Under the pieces are notes generated by a model that was not told the DNA's origin, did not search any database, and saw only the letters and a program-made list of their open reading frames with translations. The position numbers were made by a program, and so were the translations under genes. Below are positions 1 through 9,108 of a stretch of 64,000 nucleotides of DNA, piece after piece. Numbering within the stretch: position 1 is the first letter of the stretch; the number at the start of each line of letters is the position of its first letter. Origin of the DNA: Parabacteroides sp. (GTDB lineage: Bacteria; Bacteroidota; Bacteroidia; Bacteroidales; Tannerellaceae); the NCBI GenBank assembly GCA_022775005.1, contig JALFJR010000070.1, positions 1 through 64,000 on the forward strand, read 5' to 3'.

Positions 1-423
1 CCGATCGTGGAGAGCCACGGCATTCAGACCACACACGCTTACGTAGAGAAGGTGGTCGGGATGATGAAAGGCCGTGTCAATTTCGTGAAGGAGTTGTGGG
101 ATCTCTGTTCCTTCTTCTTTGTCGCTCCAACGGAGTATGACGAGAAGACCCGCAAGAAACGTTGGAAAGCGGATTCAGCCGCCCAACTGACTGAGTTCAT
201 CGAGCAATTGCGTCAGCATGAGCCCTTCGATGTGGAGAGCACCGAGAACGATTGCAAAGCCTGGATCGAAAGCAAAGGCTATCATTTAGGTAACATCATG
301 AACGCAGCTCGTTTGGCATTGGTAGGCGAAGGCAAAGGACCGGGTATCTTCGACATTACTGAGGCATTAGGCAAGGAGGAGTCCATCCGCCGAATCAAGC
401 GTGCCATCGAAATATTGGGTTGA
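1..423 (+). CDS. gltX: Glutamate--tRNA ligase, C-terminal fragment
   Basis: The window opens inside this gene; 140 codons are visible in frame from base 1 to the TGA at 421-423. The protein charges tRNA-Glu with glutamate in the cytoplasm. The visible part is the C-terminal anticodon-binding helical region. It includes a KxWKADS-like segment (around residue 55) and the ending '[18 protein letters not shown]', which matches the class Ib GluRS C-terminus (GPGLFEIMALLGKE-type). The Rossmann core with HIGH and KMSKR motifs lies upstream, outside the window. The stop overlaps the start region of waaA by a few bases, so the two are translationally coupled or at least co-transcribed. Confidence 0.9.
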   Translation, partial: PIVESHGIQTTHAYVEKVVGMMKGRVNFVKELWDLCSFFFVAPTEYDEKTRKKRWKADSAAQLTEFIEQLRQHEPFDVESTENDCKAWIESKGYHLGNIMNAARLALVGEGKGPGIFDITEALGKEESIRRIKRAIEILG

Positions 424-425
424 TC

Positions 426-1661
426 ATGCTCTACACCGCTGCTATACAACTCTACGCCCTCACCGTATCGGCCGTTGCCCCTTTCCATAAGAAGGCAAGG
501 TTGATGCGGGCGGGACAGGCGCAGACCACCGCTATCTTACGAGAAAAGATGGATCGAAAAGCCAAATACATCTGGTTTCATGCCTCCTCATTGGGCGAGT
601 TTGAGCAGGGAAGGCCGATGATCGAGCAGATTCGTAAGGTCCATCCAGAGTATAAGATCCTGCTCACCTTCTTCTCCCCCTCCGGCTACGAGGTACGGAA
701 GAACTATGCGGGAGCGGACGTAGTTTGCTATCTGCCTTTTGATACACCTGGACGTGTGGAGCAGTTCTTAGATCTGGCTCACCCATCGATGGCTATCTTC
801 ATCAAGTATGAGTTTTGGGGCAACTACCTGCACACTTTGCAACGCCGAGGCATTCCGGTTTATATCATTTCCGCCATCTTCCGTCGGGAACAACTGTTCT
901 TCCAATGGTTTGGCAAACCCTATCGGAAAATGCTCGATTGTTTCAACCACCTCTTTGTGCAAGATGAGAAATCCAAAACACTCTTAGCGGAATATGGCAT
1001 TCACAATGTGACGGTTGCGGGCGACACCCGTTTCGATCGGGTTATTGATGTGTATCACCAAGCGAAACAAATACCGGTTGTGGAACGTTTCATCGAAGGC
1101 ACCAAGGGACAATCTCCCCTTGTTTTCGTGGCAGGCAGTTCATGGCCTGAAGATGAAGCAATCTTTATCCCCTATTTTGAACGTCACCCAGAGATGAAGC
1201 TGATCATCGCTCCTCATGAGATTCACGAAGGGCACTTGAAGAGTATCGAAGCCCGATTGCATCGTCCAGCAATTCGTCTCTCTCAAGCCACGGAGCAAAA
1301 CGTGGCAGACAAAGATTGCTTGATTGTGAATAGCTTCGGATTGCTCTCCTCGCTCTATCGCTACGGACAGATTGCCTACATCGGAGGAGGCTTTGGCGCT
1401 GGCATCCACAACACCTTAGAGGCCGCTGTCTATGGCATACCCGTCCTGTTCGGCCCTCGCTTCCAGAAGTTCAAGGAGGCGAAAGACCTGATTGCTGAAG
1501 GAGGCGCTTTCACCTTCGATAGCGAAGCAGCCTTTGAGGCACGCATGAATAAGCTACTTACCTCGTCCGATCAGCTCCAGCAAGCCAGTCGTTCCGCCGG
1601 CCAATTTGTGCATAGCCACGGAGGAGCCACGACGACCATCCTTAAAGAGATAGGCTTATAG
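426..1661 (+). CDS. waaA: 3-deoxy-D-manno-octulosonic acid (Kdo) transferase
   Basis: 411 aa from the ATG at 426; a TTG at 420 is also in frame but would overlap the gltX stop. WaaA/KdtA moves Kdo from CMP-Kdo to lipid A precursor at the inner face of the inner membrane. Visible features are an N-terminal hydrophobic anchor (residues 1-20), the 'SLGEFEQG' segment with the presumed catalytic Glu near residue 58, and a GT-B C-terminal half. That half carries 'GGGFGAGIHNTLEAA' near residue 318 and 'GPRFQKFKEA', which are typical of the family. Length is normal. The operon partner is gltX immediately upstream; a repeat-rich intergenic region follows. Confidence 0.93.
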   Translation: MLYTAAIQLYALTVSAVAPFHKKARLMRAGQAQTTAILREKMDRKAKYIWFHASSLGEFEQGRPMIEQIRKVHPEYKILLTFFSPSGYEVRKNYAGADVVCYLPFDTPGRVEQFLDLAHPSMAIFIKYEFWGNYLHTLQRRGIPVYIISAIFRREQLFFQWFGKPYRKMLDCFNHLFVQDEKSKTLLAEYGIHNVTVAGDTRFDRVIDVYHQAKQIPVVERFIEGTKGQSPLVFVAGSSWPEDEAIFIPYFERHPEMKLIIAPHEIHEGHLKSIEARLHRPAIRLSQATEQNVADKDCLIVNSFGLLSSLYRYGQIAYIGGGFGAGIHNTLEAAVYGIPVLFGPRFQKFKEAKDLIAEGGAFTFDSEAAFEARMNKLLTSSDQLQQASRSAGQFVHSHGGATTTILKEIGL

Positions 1662-1737
1662 GATCGTCATGCGCCCTCGTCTTTGCGGGGGCCTATGACC
1701 GGACGAAAAACGGCGGTTCGAGAGCTTTCCCAAATTC

Positions 1738-1857
1738 CATCACGATGAAAAAAAATTCCATCACGAAGGAAAAAAAATCACGTCACGATGGAAATTTCGC
1801 CGCATCGTGATGCGAAGGGGACTCGCATCACGGTAAGATTTTTTTTTCATCACGATG
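1738..1857. repeat. 22-bp-period repeat array, core CATCACGATG
   Basis: Six copies of a 10-base core start at 1738, 1759, 1781, 1803, 1826 and 1848 (spacings 21, 22, 22, 23, 22). The copies are CATCACGATG, CATCACGAAG, CGTCACGATG, CATCGTGATG (the exact reverse complement), CATCACGGTA and CATCACGATG. The spacers are about 12 bases, mostly A or T runs. The core is itself nearly palindromic (CATC-NN-GATG). The array takes up the middle of the 337-bp region between waaA and the YeiH-family gene. I see no gene in the rest of that region; the GTCAT/ATGAC arms just after waaA (about 1665-1710) could form a weak terminator. Confidence 0.85.
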
Positions 1858-1998
1858 CGATTTTCACGGGCTCTTTTCGGGCAATCAAACCCCGAAGCAA
1901 GGCCCACAACGGCACAAGCGCATTTCGACAGTTCCTCCTCCCTAAACCTTATGGGCTATATACGGATTATATAGGGGAAATTTTATGGAGTACAAATT

Positions 1999-2994
1999 AT
2001 GAGGTTATCGAATTCAAACAAAACAAAGACCATTCCACAACACATCTATCTCGTTTTAGTTACTACTTTGACACTCCTGCTACTATCGGAGTACCTACCC
2101 GGCTTAGAAGCCTTGTCCACCATCGTGACCCCACCCGTCACACTGTTTGTCGGTCTGCTATTCGCCCTAACCTGCGGACCGACCTATCCACAGTTCACAC
2201 GGAAAGCCTCCAAACAACTGTTGCAGTATGCCGTTGTCGGTTTAGGCTTCGGCATGAATCTGCATGCCGCCCTGGAGTCGGGCAAGGAGGGCATGGCATT
2301 CACTGTGATCTCCGTCATCGGTACCTTGGCGATTGGATGGGTGATTGGACGCAAATGGCTCAAGTTGGATCGCCACACGGCCTACCTAATTAGTTCCGGC
2401 ACCGCCATCTGCGGAGGAAGTGCCATCGCAGCCATTGGACCCGTGTTGAAGGCCAAAGAGAGTGAAATGTCCGTCTCCTTAGGTACGATTTTCATCCTCA
2501 ATGCGATCGCCCTCTTTCTCTTCCCGGCTTTGGGACATACGTTCCAGATGGATCAACACACTTTCGGCACCTGGGCAGCCATTGCGATCCATGACACCAG
2601 TTCCGTAGTGGGAGCCGGTGCGGCCTTCGGCGAAGAGGCGCTGCAAGTGGCCACCACCATCAAGCTGACCCGTGCACTATGGATCATCCCGCTGGCCATT
2701 GCCACCTCATTCTGCTGCAAGAGCGAGGGACAACGCATTCGCATTCCCTGGTTTATTCTCTTTTTCGTCCTGGCCATGATGGTCAACACTTACCTGTTGC
2801 ACAACTGGCCACAAATCGGAGAGTTCATCCATGGAATCGCACGCAAAGCACTTACGCTCACGATGTTCTTCATTGGAGCTTCGCTCTCCACAGAGGTGCT
2901 AAAAGCAGTGGGAATCAAGCCCTTGCTACAAGGCATTCTGCTCTGGATCCTCATCAGTGGGGGTTCCTTAGCCTATCTGCTCTATCGGGCATAA
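1999..2994 (+). CDS. YeiH/UPF0324 family putative sulfate exporter-like membrane protein
   Basis: 331 aa with about ten predicted membrane segments spread over the whole length. The family signature region 'SSGTAICGGSAIAAIGPV' (residues 131-148) and 'AIHDTSSVVGAGA' (residues 196-208) are both present. Homologues are annotated as putative sulfate exporters (YeiH, PSE1), but the substrate is not firmly established for most. Length is typical. It appears to be a single-gene unit. Unusually, an array of 22-bp-period repeats lies on each side of it (1738-1857 and 3000-3119). Confidence 0.85.
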   Translation: MRLSNSNKTKTIPQHIYLVLVTTLTLLLLSEYLPGLEALSTIVTPPVTLFVGLLFALTCGPTYPQFTRKASKQLLQYAVVGLGFGMNLHAALESGKEGMAFTVISVIGTLAIGWVIGRKWLKLDRHTAYLISSGTAICGGSAIAAIGPVLKAKESEMSVSLGTIFILNAIALFLFPALGHTFQMDQHTFGTWAAIAIHDTSSVVGAGAAFGEEALQVATTIKLTRALWIIPLAIATSFCCKSEGQRIRIPWFILFFVLAMMVNTYLLHNWPQIGEFIHGIARKALTLTMFFIGASLSTEVLKAVGIKPLLQGILLWILISGGSLAYLLYRA

Positions 2995-2999
2995 AAAAT

Positions 3000-3119
3000 C
3001 ACGAACAACAGAATAATTTTTCATGGGCAACGCCTGAAATTTTCACGGGCAACAAATAAAAATTTCATGGGCAACGTTTTTGAAAAACATGGGCAATAAA
3101 ATTTCATCCGATGGGCAAC
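3000..3119. repeat. 22-bp-period repeat array, core CATGGGCAAC
   Basis: Six cores start exactly every 22 bases at 3000, 3022, 3044, 3066, 3088 and 3110: CACGAACAAC, CATGGGCAAC, CACGGGCAAC, CATGGGCAAC, CATGGGCAAT, GATGGGCAAC. The 12-base spacers are AT-rich and differ from each other. The first unit begins 5 bases after the YeiH-type stop codon and the array ends before the susD terminator. Confidence 0.9.
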
Positions 3120-3145
3120 AAAAATCAAAGCGTTCCATAAGGCGA

Positions 3146-3177
3146 CAAAAAAAGGGGAGGCGTGAACCTCCCCTTTT
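3146..3177 (-). terminator. Rho-independent terminator after the susC-susD operon
   Basis: Perfect 9-bp stem AAGGGGAGG (3152-3160) / CCTCCCCTT (3167-3175) with a 6-base loop. Read on the minus strand it is followed by a run of T (plus-strand A run at 3146-3153). It lies about 20 bases beyond the susD stop. Confidence 0.85.
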
Positions 3178-3198
3178 CGATTTATAGATAGAAGTGGA

Positions 3199-4938
3199 TT
3201 ACTTCCAAGGACCGGGCTGAACCAAGTAGGGCTGACCACTCTCGTCATTACCCATATCCAAGATCTGCTGATCGGGAACCGGGAACATCGTCTTGCTTGC
3301 GGGCAGATAAGTAGCACCGGCAAACTTCGGAATGTACTGTTTCTCGTAATCTACATAGGCCTTCAACTCAGCAGCCATGTAGTCACCACCCCAACGAGCG
3401 AGGTCGAACCAGCGCTGACCCTCCATTGCCAACTCCAACTTACGCTCCATGCGGATCGCCTTAATGCAAACATCCTTGTTAGAGAACGCAGCGTGAGAAG
3501 TCGGATACTCAGCCACCTTATAGTTCGCAGCAGGTGTACCATCCGCATTCTTCACGATATTCACGTCAAGCGCTGCACGGCGACGAATGTCATTCACCTG
3601 TGCCATCGCACCTGCCAAGTCACCATCGTTAGCCAAGCACTCTGCATAGAGCAACTTCGCATCGCGAACGCTCAGATACTGGATGTTCATCGCAGAACCG
3701 GGAGCCCAACCATCGTGGTAAGCCTTGCCACCCATACCAGACTCGAACTCAGCCTTGCTAAAGACATGCTTCTTCGGCATGAAGACTCCACCGTTCACCG
3801 GGTTACGCACCCAGTCTGTCTTAGGCAGACCCCAGTCTTTGTAAGGAATACCCATACGACCTACCGCAAAGTCCAAGCGAGGATCGACAGCGATTGAGTT
3901 GTCATTCTGGCTGACAGTAGCCTCATCCTTTACAGTTACTGATTTCTTTGTACGATACTCACCATTCAAGTAAGGCAGACCATTCGCATCCACCTGGAAG
4001 GAGTTCACCAACTCGAAAGAGGGCTGATAGAAACCACAGCATCCACCGGGACCCGAGTTGTGCGGGTAGCAGAGAGACAGACCTGAGTTGGCGTTGTTGT
4101 TCGCATCCACAGAGAACTGAATCTCGAAGATAGACTCAGCCGTCTTGTTATCAAAGTCTGTACTCCAGTTATTGGTCATGTTGTCCTCCAAACCGTAGTG
4201 CTTGCCTGCATTAGTCTGGCCATTCGCCAACAGATCGGCCAAAATCGGCTTCGCAGCGGCCAAATCACCCTTCTGCATCAAGATCTTCGCCTTCAAGCCC
4301 AAGGCAGCCCATTTGTTCACACGACCTACCTCCGGTTGCTTATCGGGCAGACCGGCGATCGCTTTATCAACATCCTTCAAGACATCTGCATAGATGTCGC
4401 GATCGTTGTGGATCTTCGGGTCATTATCCGTCACCGTTTCATCGAAGTAAGGAATGTAGGGACCAAACACCTTCACACCCTCGAAATAGAACATCGCACG
4501 CAAGAAAGCTAACTCAGCGCCACGAACCGTCTTCAGGCTGGCATCCATGTCCTCCGCATTACCCATTACCTCGTAAGCTTTGTTGACACGCTTCACACCT
4601 TTATAGATCCAAGACCACTTTTCGCTCAAGTAACCGTTGGTTGACAACGTACTATAGAGCTCCATCTCATTGAGCACAGACTGGTCACCCGGGTCAGAAC
4701 CCTTGTTGGCATCACCACCATACATACCACCAAAAGTCCAGTTGAAGGGAGTAGCACCCCAGCCATTTTCCGTCAAGTTGGCGTACGCATTAGTCACCAA
4801 CAAGTCCACGCCCGCACTTGTCGTCAATGTTGCTTCATCGATACTTCCCTGCGGAGATTTGTACAAGAAATCCTCTCCACAAGAGCCCAAGGTCAATAAA
4901 GAAGCACACCCCAGGACTAAAATATATCTTCTTTTCAT
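3199..4938 (-). CDS. SusD/RagB family outer-membrane nutrient-binding lipoprotein
   Basis: 579 aa from the ATG at 4938, which puts the signal peptide first; a GTG-type start 12 bases upstream is less likely. The N-terminus is a lipoprotein signal with lipobox LGSC followed by GEDFL, so it is acylated and surface-exposed. The tetratricopeptide-like helical SusD fold is indicated by the N-terminal 'ELAFLRAMFYFEGVKVFGPYI'-type segment, 'NKWAALGLKAKILMQKGDLAAA' and the C-terminal 'RMERKLELAMEGQRWFDLARWG', which is diagnostic of RagB/SusD. It would cap the SusC-type porin encoded 47 bp upstream and bind a glycan or peptide ligand. No glycoside hydrolase or regulator flanks the pair, so the ligand cannot be predicted. 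Confidence 0.92.
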   Translation of the reverse strand: MKRRYILVLGCASLLTLGSCGEDFLYKSPQGSIDEATLTTSAGVDLLVTNAYANLTENGWGATPFNWTFGGMYGGDANKGSDPGDQSVLNEMELYSTLSTNGYLSEKWSWIYKGVKRVNKAYEVMGNAEDMDASLKTVRGAELAFLRAMFYFEGVKVFGPYIPYFDETVTDNDPKIHNDRDIYADVLKDVDKAIAGLPDKQPEVGRVNKWAALGLKAKILMQKGDLAAAKPILADLLANGQTNAGKHYGLEDNMTNNWSTDFDNKTAESIFEIQFSVDANNNANSGLSLCYPHNSGPGGCCGFYQPSFELVNSFQVDANGLPYLNGEYRTKKSVTVKDEATVSQNDNSIAVDPRLDFAVGRMGIPYKDWGLPKTDWVRNPVNGGVFMPKKHVFSKAEFESGMGGKAYHDGWAPGSAMNIQYLSVRDAKLLYAECLANDGDLAGAMAQVNDIRRRAALDVNIVKNADGTPAANYKVAEYPTSHAAFSNKDVCIKAIRMERKLELAMEGQRWFDLARWGGDYMAAELKAYVDYEKQYIPKFAGATYLPASKTMFPVPDQQILDMGNDESGQPYLVQPGPWK

Positions 4939-4985
4939 GATATAATCCATTAATTAATTGATTAACTTATCCTACTTGCTCCAAA

Positions 4986-7900
4986 TTAGAACGCAAAGTT
5001 CACACCAAACAAGAAGCGCATGGTTGTCGGCCAACCACCCATATCCAAACCTCTACTCAAGTCGGAACCGTTTCCAGCGGATACGTCGGCATTCGTGAAC
5101 TCAGGATCCAAACCGGAATAACCCGTGATGGTCAAGATGTTCTCAGCCTGTACATAGAGACGCAAGTTCTGGATACCAACCTTAGACAAAACAGACTTCG
5201 GCAAGGTGTAACCCAATACCACGTTCTTCAAGCGCAAGAAGGAACCATTCTCCACATAGTATGAGCTTGAATTGGTACCTGAGTAGGTATCACCATAGTC
5301 CAATACCGGCAACTTCGCTTTGCTATTGTCTGCACCTGCCTTCCAAGAGTAGTCGCGAACCGTTGATGAGCGGTTACCCTCGAACAACCAGAAATCGGTG
5401 AAGTACTTCGTATTGTTGAAGATCTCGTTACCGATCGTTGAATACCAGAACATCGTGAAGTCCCAGTTCTTCCAGCTAACAGTAGCGTTCAAACCAGCGA
5501 TCAAATCGGGGTGAGGATTACCGATGAAGGTACGGTCGTCAGCAGTCAACTTGCCATCACCATTCGTATCGGCAAATTTGAACTTACCAACCCAACGCTT
5601 CGCAGCTTCCAAGTTTTCAACGGTCTGACCCAACGGCGGCAATGCCATTACCTCTTCTGCTGTCTCATAGAAACCATTCTGCTGGTAACCATAGAACATA
5701 GAGATCGGCTGACCCTTCGTGGTGTAACATACCGCACCCGAAATACGAGCACCACTTGTTGTAATCGCATAATCATCTGCCAAAGAGAGCTTTGTTACCT
5801 CGTTCTTGTAGTGTGAAAGGTTCACAGAAACATCCCAGTTCCAATCACCCTTGCTGTCGCGATAGTTCAAGTTCAAATCAACACCGGAGTTCTTCATATC
5901 ACCGAAGTTGATGTAAGGACGGCCCGCCTCACCTGCCAATGCAGAGTAGGGAGCTGTAATCAACATGTCAGTCGTCTTCTTCGCATACCACTCCGCACCG
6001 ATACCGAACTTACCGTTCAAGATTGTCGCATCGATACCGACGTTAAACATCTCAGTTGCCTCCCACTTGGTATCGTCATTACCGAAACGGTTCAACTTAA
6101 ATCCAGTGTTCGTAGAGGTGTTCGCACCTGTCAAGTCGTAGTTGGTTGTGCTCGGATTCGTAGCATACTCATACGCATAGTTGGTCTTACGTGCCATCTC
6201 AGAGTTACCCGTCTGACCATAACCGAAGCGAACCTTCAAGTCATCCAACCAATCCTTTGTATTCTCCATGAAGGCCTCCTCAGAGACACGCCAACCGAGA
6301 GAGACAGAGGGGAATACACCGTAACGATTGTTCTTTGCGAAACGAGACACGCCATCTCGACGTACAATCACAGTAGCCAAATACTTATCAGCAAACGTAT
6401 AATCTACGCGGCCGAACAGACCGAACAAAGCGAACTCACCGTTGTAGGAAGACTCCGTAATACGACGACCGTTGTTCTCACCCATGTTCAATACCCAAGT
6501 ATCCTCGTTATCCTCATACATGTAGTTGAAACGCTTGCCATACATGCTGCGGCCCAAACCATCGCGGATAGCCTCTGTACCCAACAAAACATTCAATTTA
6601 TGTACTTCATTGAATGTGGCGTTGTAGGTCAACGTGTTCGTCCAAATCCAACGATAGTTGAAACCACTACGCTCTTCCAAGCTATTCTCCATCGCTGACT
6701 CTGAGAACTCAGGGTTCTTCTTGTTCATGTTGTAGGAGTAGTTGTTGGTGTAGTCCAAACCGAAGTTCGTGCGGAATGTCAAGCCTTTCCACAAATCAGC
6801 CTCTGCCCACAAGTTACCAAAGATACGATTGTTGGTCCAGTAGTTACCAATCTCTCTCTTCTTGATGGCAACCGGGTTCTGGAAGTTACCTGTACCCGCA
6901 AACTTAGAACCTGCGAAGTTACCTGCGATGTCATAAACCGGAACGAAAGGTGAAGCACGGTAAGTCCAAGAATAGATGTTAGACTCAGCAGCACCCGGCG
7001 TACGACCCAAGTCCTTCGTGAAAGCATACGTCAAGTTCTCACCTACACGCAACCAGTCACGCACGTTGAATGTCGTGTTGGCACGTACCTGATAACGTTT
7101 GTAGTAGGTATCAATTACGGTACCATCCTGTTTGAAATAGTTGGCACTCAAGTTATAGGTACCTTTCTCCGTACCTCCTGCCAAACTGATCTGATGGTTC
7201 TGCATCATAGCCGGACGGTCGATTTCATCCCACCAATCGGTGTCAGAGAAGGGAGCCAATGTGTTGTTCGGATAGCTGTAGCTATTCGGATCAATGTTCT
7301 GGCTACCCATCGCACCGGCCTGTGTCATCAAATTGGGAATGGTCGGTCTATCACCTGTACCAAACTGTACGTGTGACGGCTTCGCATCAGAGCCTAACAA
7401 CGCATAGTTGTTTGCCTTCGCTTCCCACTCCAGATTCAAACGATCCATAGAGTTCAGCACGTCATACTTCTTACCGGTCTTCTGCACACCTACATAACCA
7501 TCGTAAGTCAACTTCGGTTGACCACTCTTCGTACCCTTCTTCGTAGTGATCAAGATGACACCGTTGGCAGCCTGCGCACCGTAGATAGCAGCTGAAGAGG
7601 CATCTTTCAATACCTGCATGCTCTCGATATCGTTCGGGTTCAAGGAGCTCAAATCCTGGTTACGAGTAGAGACACCATCAATAACGTACAAAGGACCGTT
7701 ATCGTTGATGGTATTGATACCACGGATACGAACCATTGTCTGAGAACCAGGAGCACCGGAAGCACCTACATACACACCGGCAGCCTTACCTTGCAACTGC
7801 TGCGTTGCAGAAGAACCAGAAGAAGCCAACAACTCTTTCGTGTCAATAACGGCCACAGATCCGGTAATATCCTTTTTCTGCTGCGTACCGTAACCTACGA

Positions 7901-8267
7901 CTACGACCTCTTCCAAATTTTGGGTATCCTCTTTCAAAGTCACCTTCAAAGAATTACCCGTTACTGGAATCTGTTGAGATACATATCCAATATAAGAAAC
8001 TACGAGAATGGAGTTGGGCTCTACCTCCAAAGAAAACTTACCATCGAGATCGGTAATTGTACCATTTGTGGTACCTTTCACGATGACATTTACACCCAAT
8101 AAGGGTTCACCCTTGATGTCTGTTACGACACCAGTCACTGTTCGGGACTGTTGAGAAATAGCTACGTTTGCATTAGCAGCTGAAACGGGCATGCTTGCCC
8201 CTCCCAGAGCCAGTAAACACAATGCTAAACTCAAGCCGCCTGTACAAAAAGCTAACTGTTTGTTCAT
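4986..8267 (-). CDS. SusC/RagA family TonB-dependent outer-membrane transporter
   Basis: 1093 aa from the ATG at 8267 (the adjacent ATG at 8270 is equally possible; an in-frame codon at 8294 would put residues before the signal peptide). Order: signal peptide (to about residue 30), carboxypeptidase-like beta-sandwich domain ('VTGVVTDIKGEPLLGVNVIV', about 43-120), 'LEEVVVVGYGTQ' leading into the plug domain, then a 22-strand barrel ending in aromatic 'GVNFAF'. Signature 'DASSAAIYGAQAANGVILITTKKG' is the SusC/RagA plug hallmark. It imports its ligand using TonB-ExbBD energy together with the SusD protein downstream (same operon, 47 bp). Confidence 0.95.
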   Translation of the reverse strand: MNKQLAFCTGGLSLALCLLALGGASMPVSAANANVAISQQSRTVTGVVTDIKGEPLLGVNVIVKGTTNGTITDLDGKFSLEVEPNSILVVSYIGYVSQQIPVTGNSLKVTLKEDTQNLEEVVVVGYGTQQKKDITGSVAVIDTKELLASSGSSATQQLQGKAAGVYVGASGAPGSQTMVRIRGINTINDNGPLYVIDGVSTRNQDLSSLNPNDIESMQVLKDASSAAIYGAQAANGVILITTKKGTKSGQPKLTYDGYVGVQKTGKKYDVLNSMDRLNLEWEAKANNYALLGSDAKPSHVQFGTGDRPTIPNLMTQAGAMGSQNIDPNSYSYPNNTLAPFSDTDWWDEIDRPAMMQNHQISLAGGTEKGTYNLSANYFKQDGTVIDTYYKRYQVRANTTFNVRDWLRVGENLTYAFTKDLGRTPGAAESNIYSWTYRASPFVPVYDIAGNFAGSKFAGTGNFQNPVAIKKREIGNYWTNNRIFGNLWAEADLWKGLTFRTNFGLDYTNNYSYNMNKKNPEFSESAMENSLEERSGFNYRWIWTNTLTYNATFNEVHKLNVLLGTEAIRDGLGRSMYGKRFNYMYEDNEDTWVLNMGENNGRRITESSYNGEFALFGLFGRVDYTFADKYLATVIVRRDGVSRFAKNNRYGVFPSVSLGWRVSEEAFMENTKDWLDDLKVRFGYGQTGNSEMARKTNYAYEYATNPSTTNYDLTGANTSTNTGFKLNRFGNDDTKWEATEMFNVGIDATILNGKFGIGAEWYAKKTTDMLITAPYSALAGEAGRPYINFGDMKNSGVDLNLNYRDSKGDWNWDVSVNLSHYKNEVTKLSLADDYAITTSGARISGAVCYTTKGQPISMFYGYQQNGFYETAEEVMALPPLGQTVENLEAAKRWVGKFKFADTNGDGKLTADDRTFIGNPHPDLIAGLNATVSWKNWDFTMFWYSTIGNEIFNNTKYFTDFWLFEGNRSSTVRDYSWKAGADNSKAKLPVLDYGDTYSGTNSSSYYVENGSFLRLKNVVLGYTLPKSVLSKVGIQNLRLYVQAENILTITGYSGLDPEFTNADVSAGNGSDLSRGLDMGGWPTTMRFLFGVNFAF

Positions 8268-8328
8268 CATGTTACTTTTTAAAAAATAGGTCAACTAACT
8301 GTTATGTATTCACCCACTGAATACGGGG

Positions 8329-8336
8329 CAAAGATA
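8329..8336 (-). promoter_or_regulatory. -7 promoter element for susC-susD
   Basis: Minus-strand TATCTTTG matches the Bacteroidetes -7 consensus TAnnTTTG. It lies about 60 bases upstream of the susC start. No convincing -33 TTTG at the usual distance. Nothing else recognisable was seen in the 8337-8578 stretch. Confidence 0.55.
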
Positions 8337-8578
8337 AATGTTTATTTTTGATAAATGCGAAACACCCTCACATTTTTTCAAATTATTGCCCATTTCCAAG
8401 CGTTTTATGTTAAATAACATATTTTAAGCTGTCGATATGTTTCCTTTTCAAGAAATGTTTACCTTTGTGGTGTGAGTCCTACGGTATTTTATAAGCACGG
8501 AATGCGATTCTTCTTTTTCTCGTTAGAAGAGGCACGCATGCATATTCATGTTAAGCAGGCAGAAAAGATTACTTTTGC

Positions 8579-9106
8579 CTAATCTTTGCTCCTTTTATAT
8601 ATGGGCTTCTCTTCAGCTGCCATAGGAAGGGAATCAGTATCGGGCAAGGTATAGGGAGAGAAATGGGCTTGGTAATGCGTTTCTACAAAACTACGCTGCA
8701 AGAGACGAACCACCTCTTCTAAGGTGGCCTCCCGCACATCCGGTTTGAGCTGACACTCCCAGATCACCATGGTCTGCCAACCCATCGCCCGCAACTTTTC
8801 TCGCACACGCAGGTCTCGCTCTTGATTGCGACGCAATTTTTCCGTCCACCACTCTACCCTCGAACGAGGCGGACGGAAATCGGGACAGCCCTCATGGCCA
8901 TGCCAGAAACAGCCATTCACAAAGATAGCTGTATGATACTTGCGCAAAACGATATCAGGGGTACCCGGCAAACGACGCACATTAACCCGGAAACGAAAGC
9001 CATGTTGAAATAGAAAACGACGTACGATCAATTCAGGCTTGGTATTCTTACCCCGAATCATCGACATGATGTGGCTACGCTTCTCCGGTGAAATCAAATC
9101 GGTCAT
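8579..9106 (-). CDS. vsr: Very short patch repair (Vsr-type) DNA mismatch endonuclease
   Basis: 175 aa. Vsr nicks DNA 5' of T in T:G mismatches that arise when 5-methylcytosine deaminates. Conserved features are 'RSHIMSMIRGKNTKPE' at the N-terminus, 'LPGTPDIVL' with the presumed catalytic Asp51, and the zinc-site cluster 'CFWHGHEGC' (Cys66, His69, His71, Cys74) continuing into 'PDFRPP'. The C-terminal 40 residues are longer and more variable than E. coli Vsr. It is the last gene of a three-gene unit (2 bp after the permease stop). No cytosine methyltransferase partner is encoded in the window. Confidence 0.92.
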   Translation of the reverse strand: MTDLISPEKRSHIMSMIRGKNTKPELIVRRFLFQHGFRFRVNVRRLPGTPDIVLRKYHTAIFVNGCFWHGHEGCPDFRPPRSRVEWWTEKLRRNQERDLRVREKLRAMGWQTMVIWECQLKPDVREATLEEVVRLLQRSFVETHYQAHFSPYTLPDTDSLPMAAEEKPIYKRSKD

Positions 9107-9108
9107 AC

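Noticed and set aside
1788..2393. 201-codon open frame upstream of and overlapping the YeiH-type gene
   Set aside because: It starts in the repeat array and overlaps a well supported membrane protein in another frame; the product has no recognisable pattern.
1738..3119. The 22-bp-period arrays as CRISPR arrays
   Set aside because: Cores are only 10 bases, spacers only 12 bases, core orientation can flip, and no cas gene is in the window.
3199..8267. A full polysaccharide utilisation locus
   Set aside because: Only the SusC and SusD genes are present, with a terminator after susD and no glycan-degrading enzyme, sulfatase or hybrid regulator next to them.
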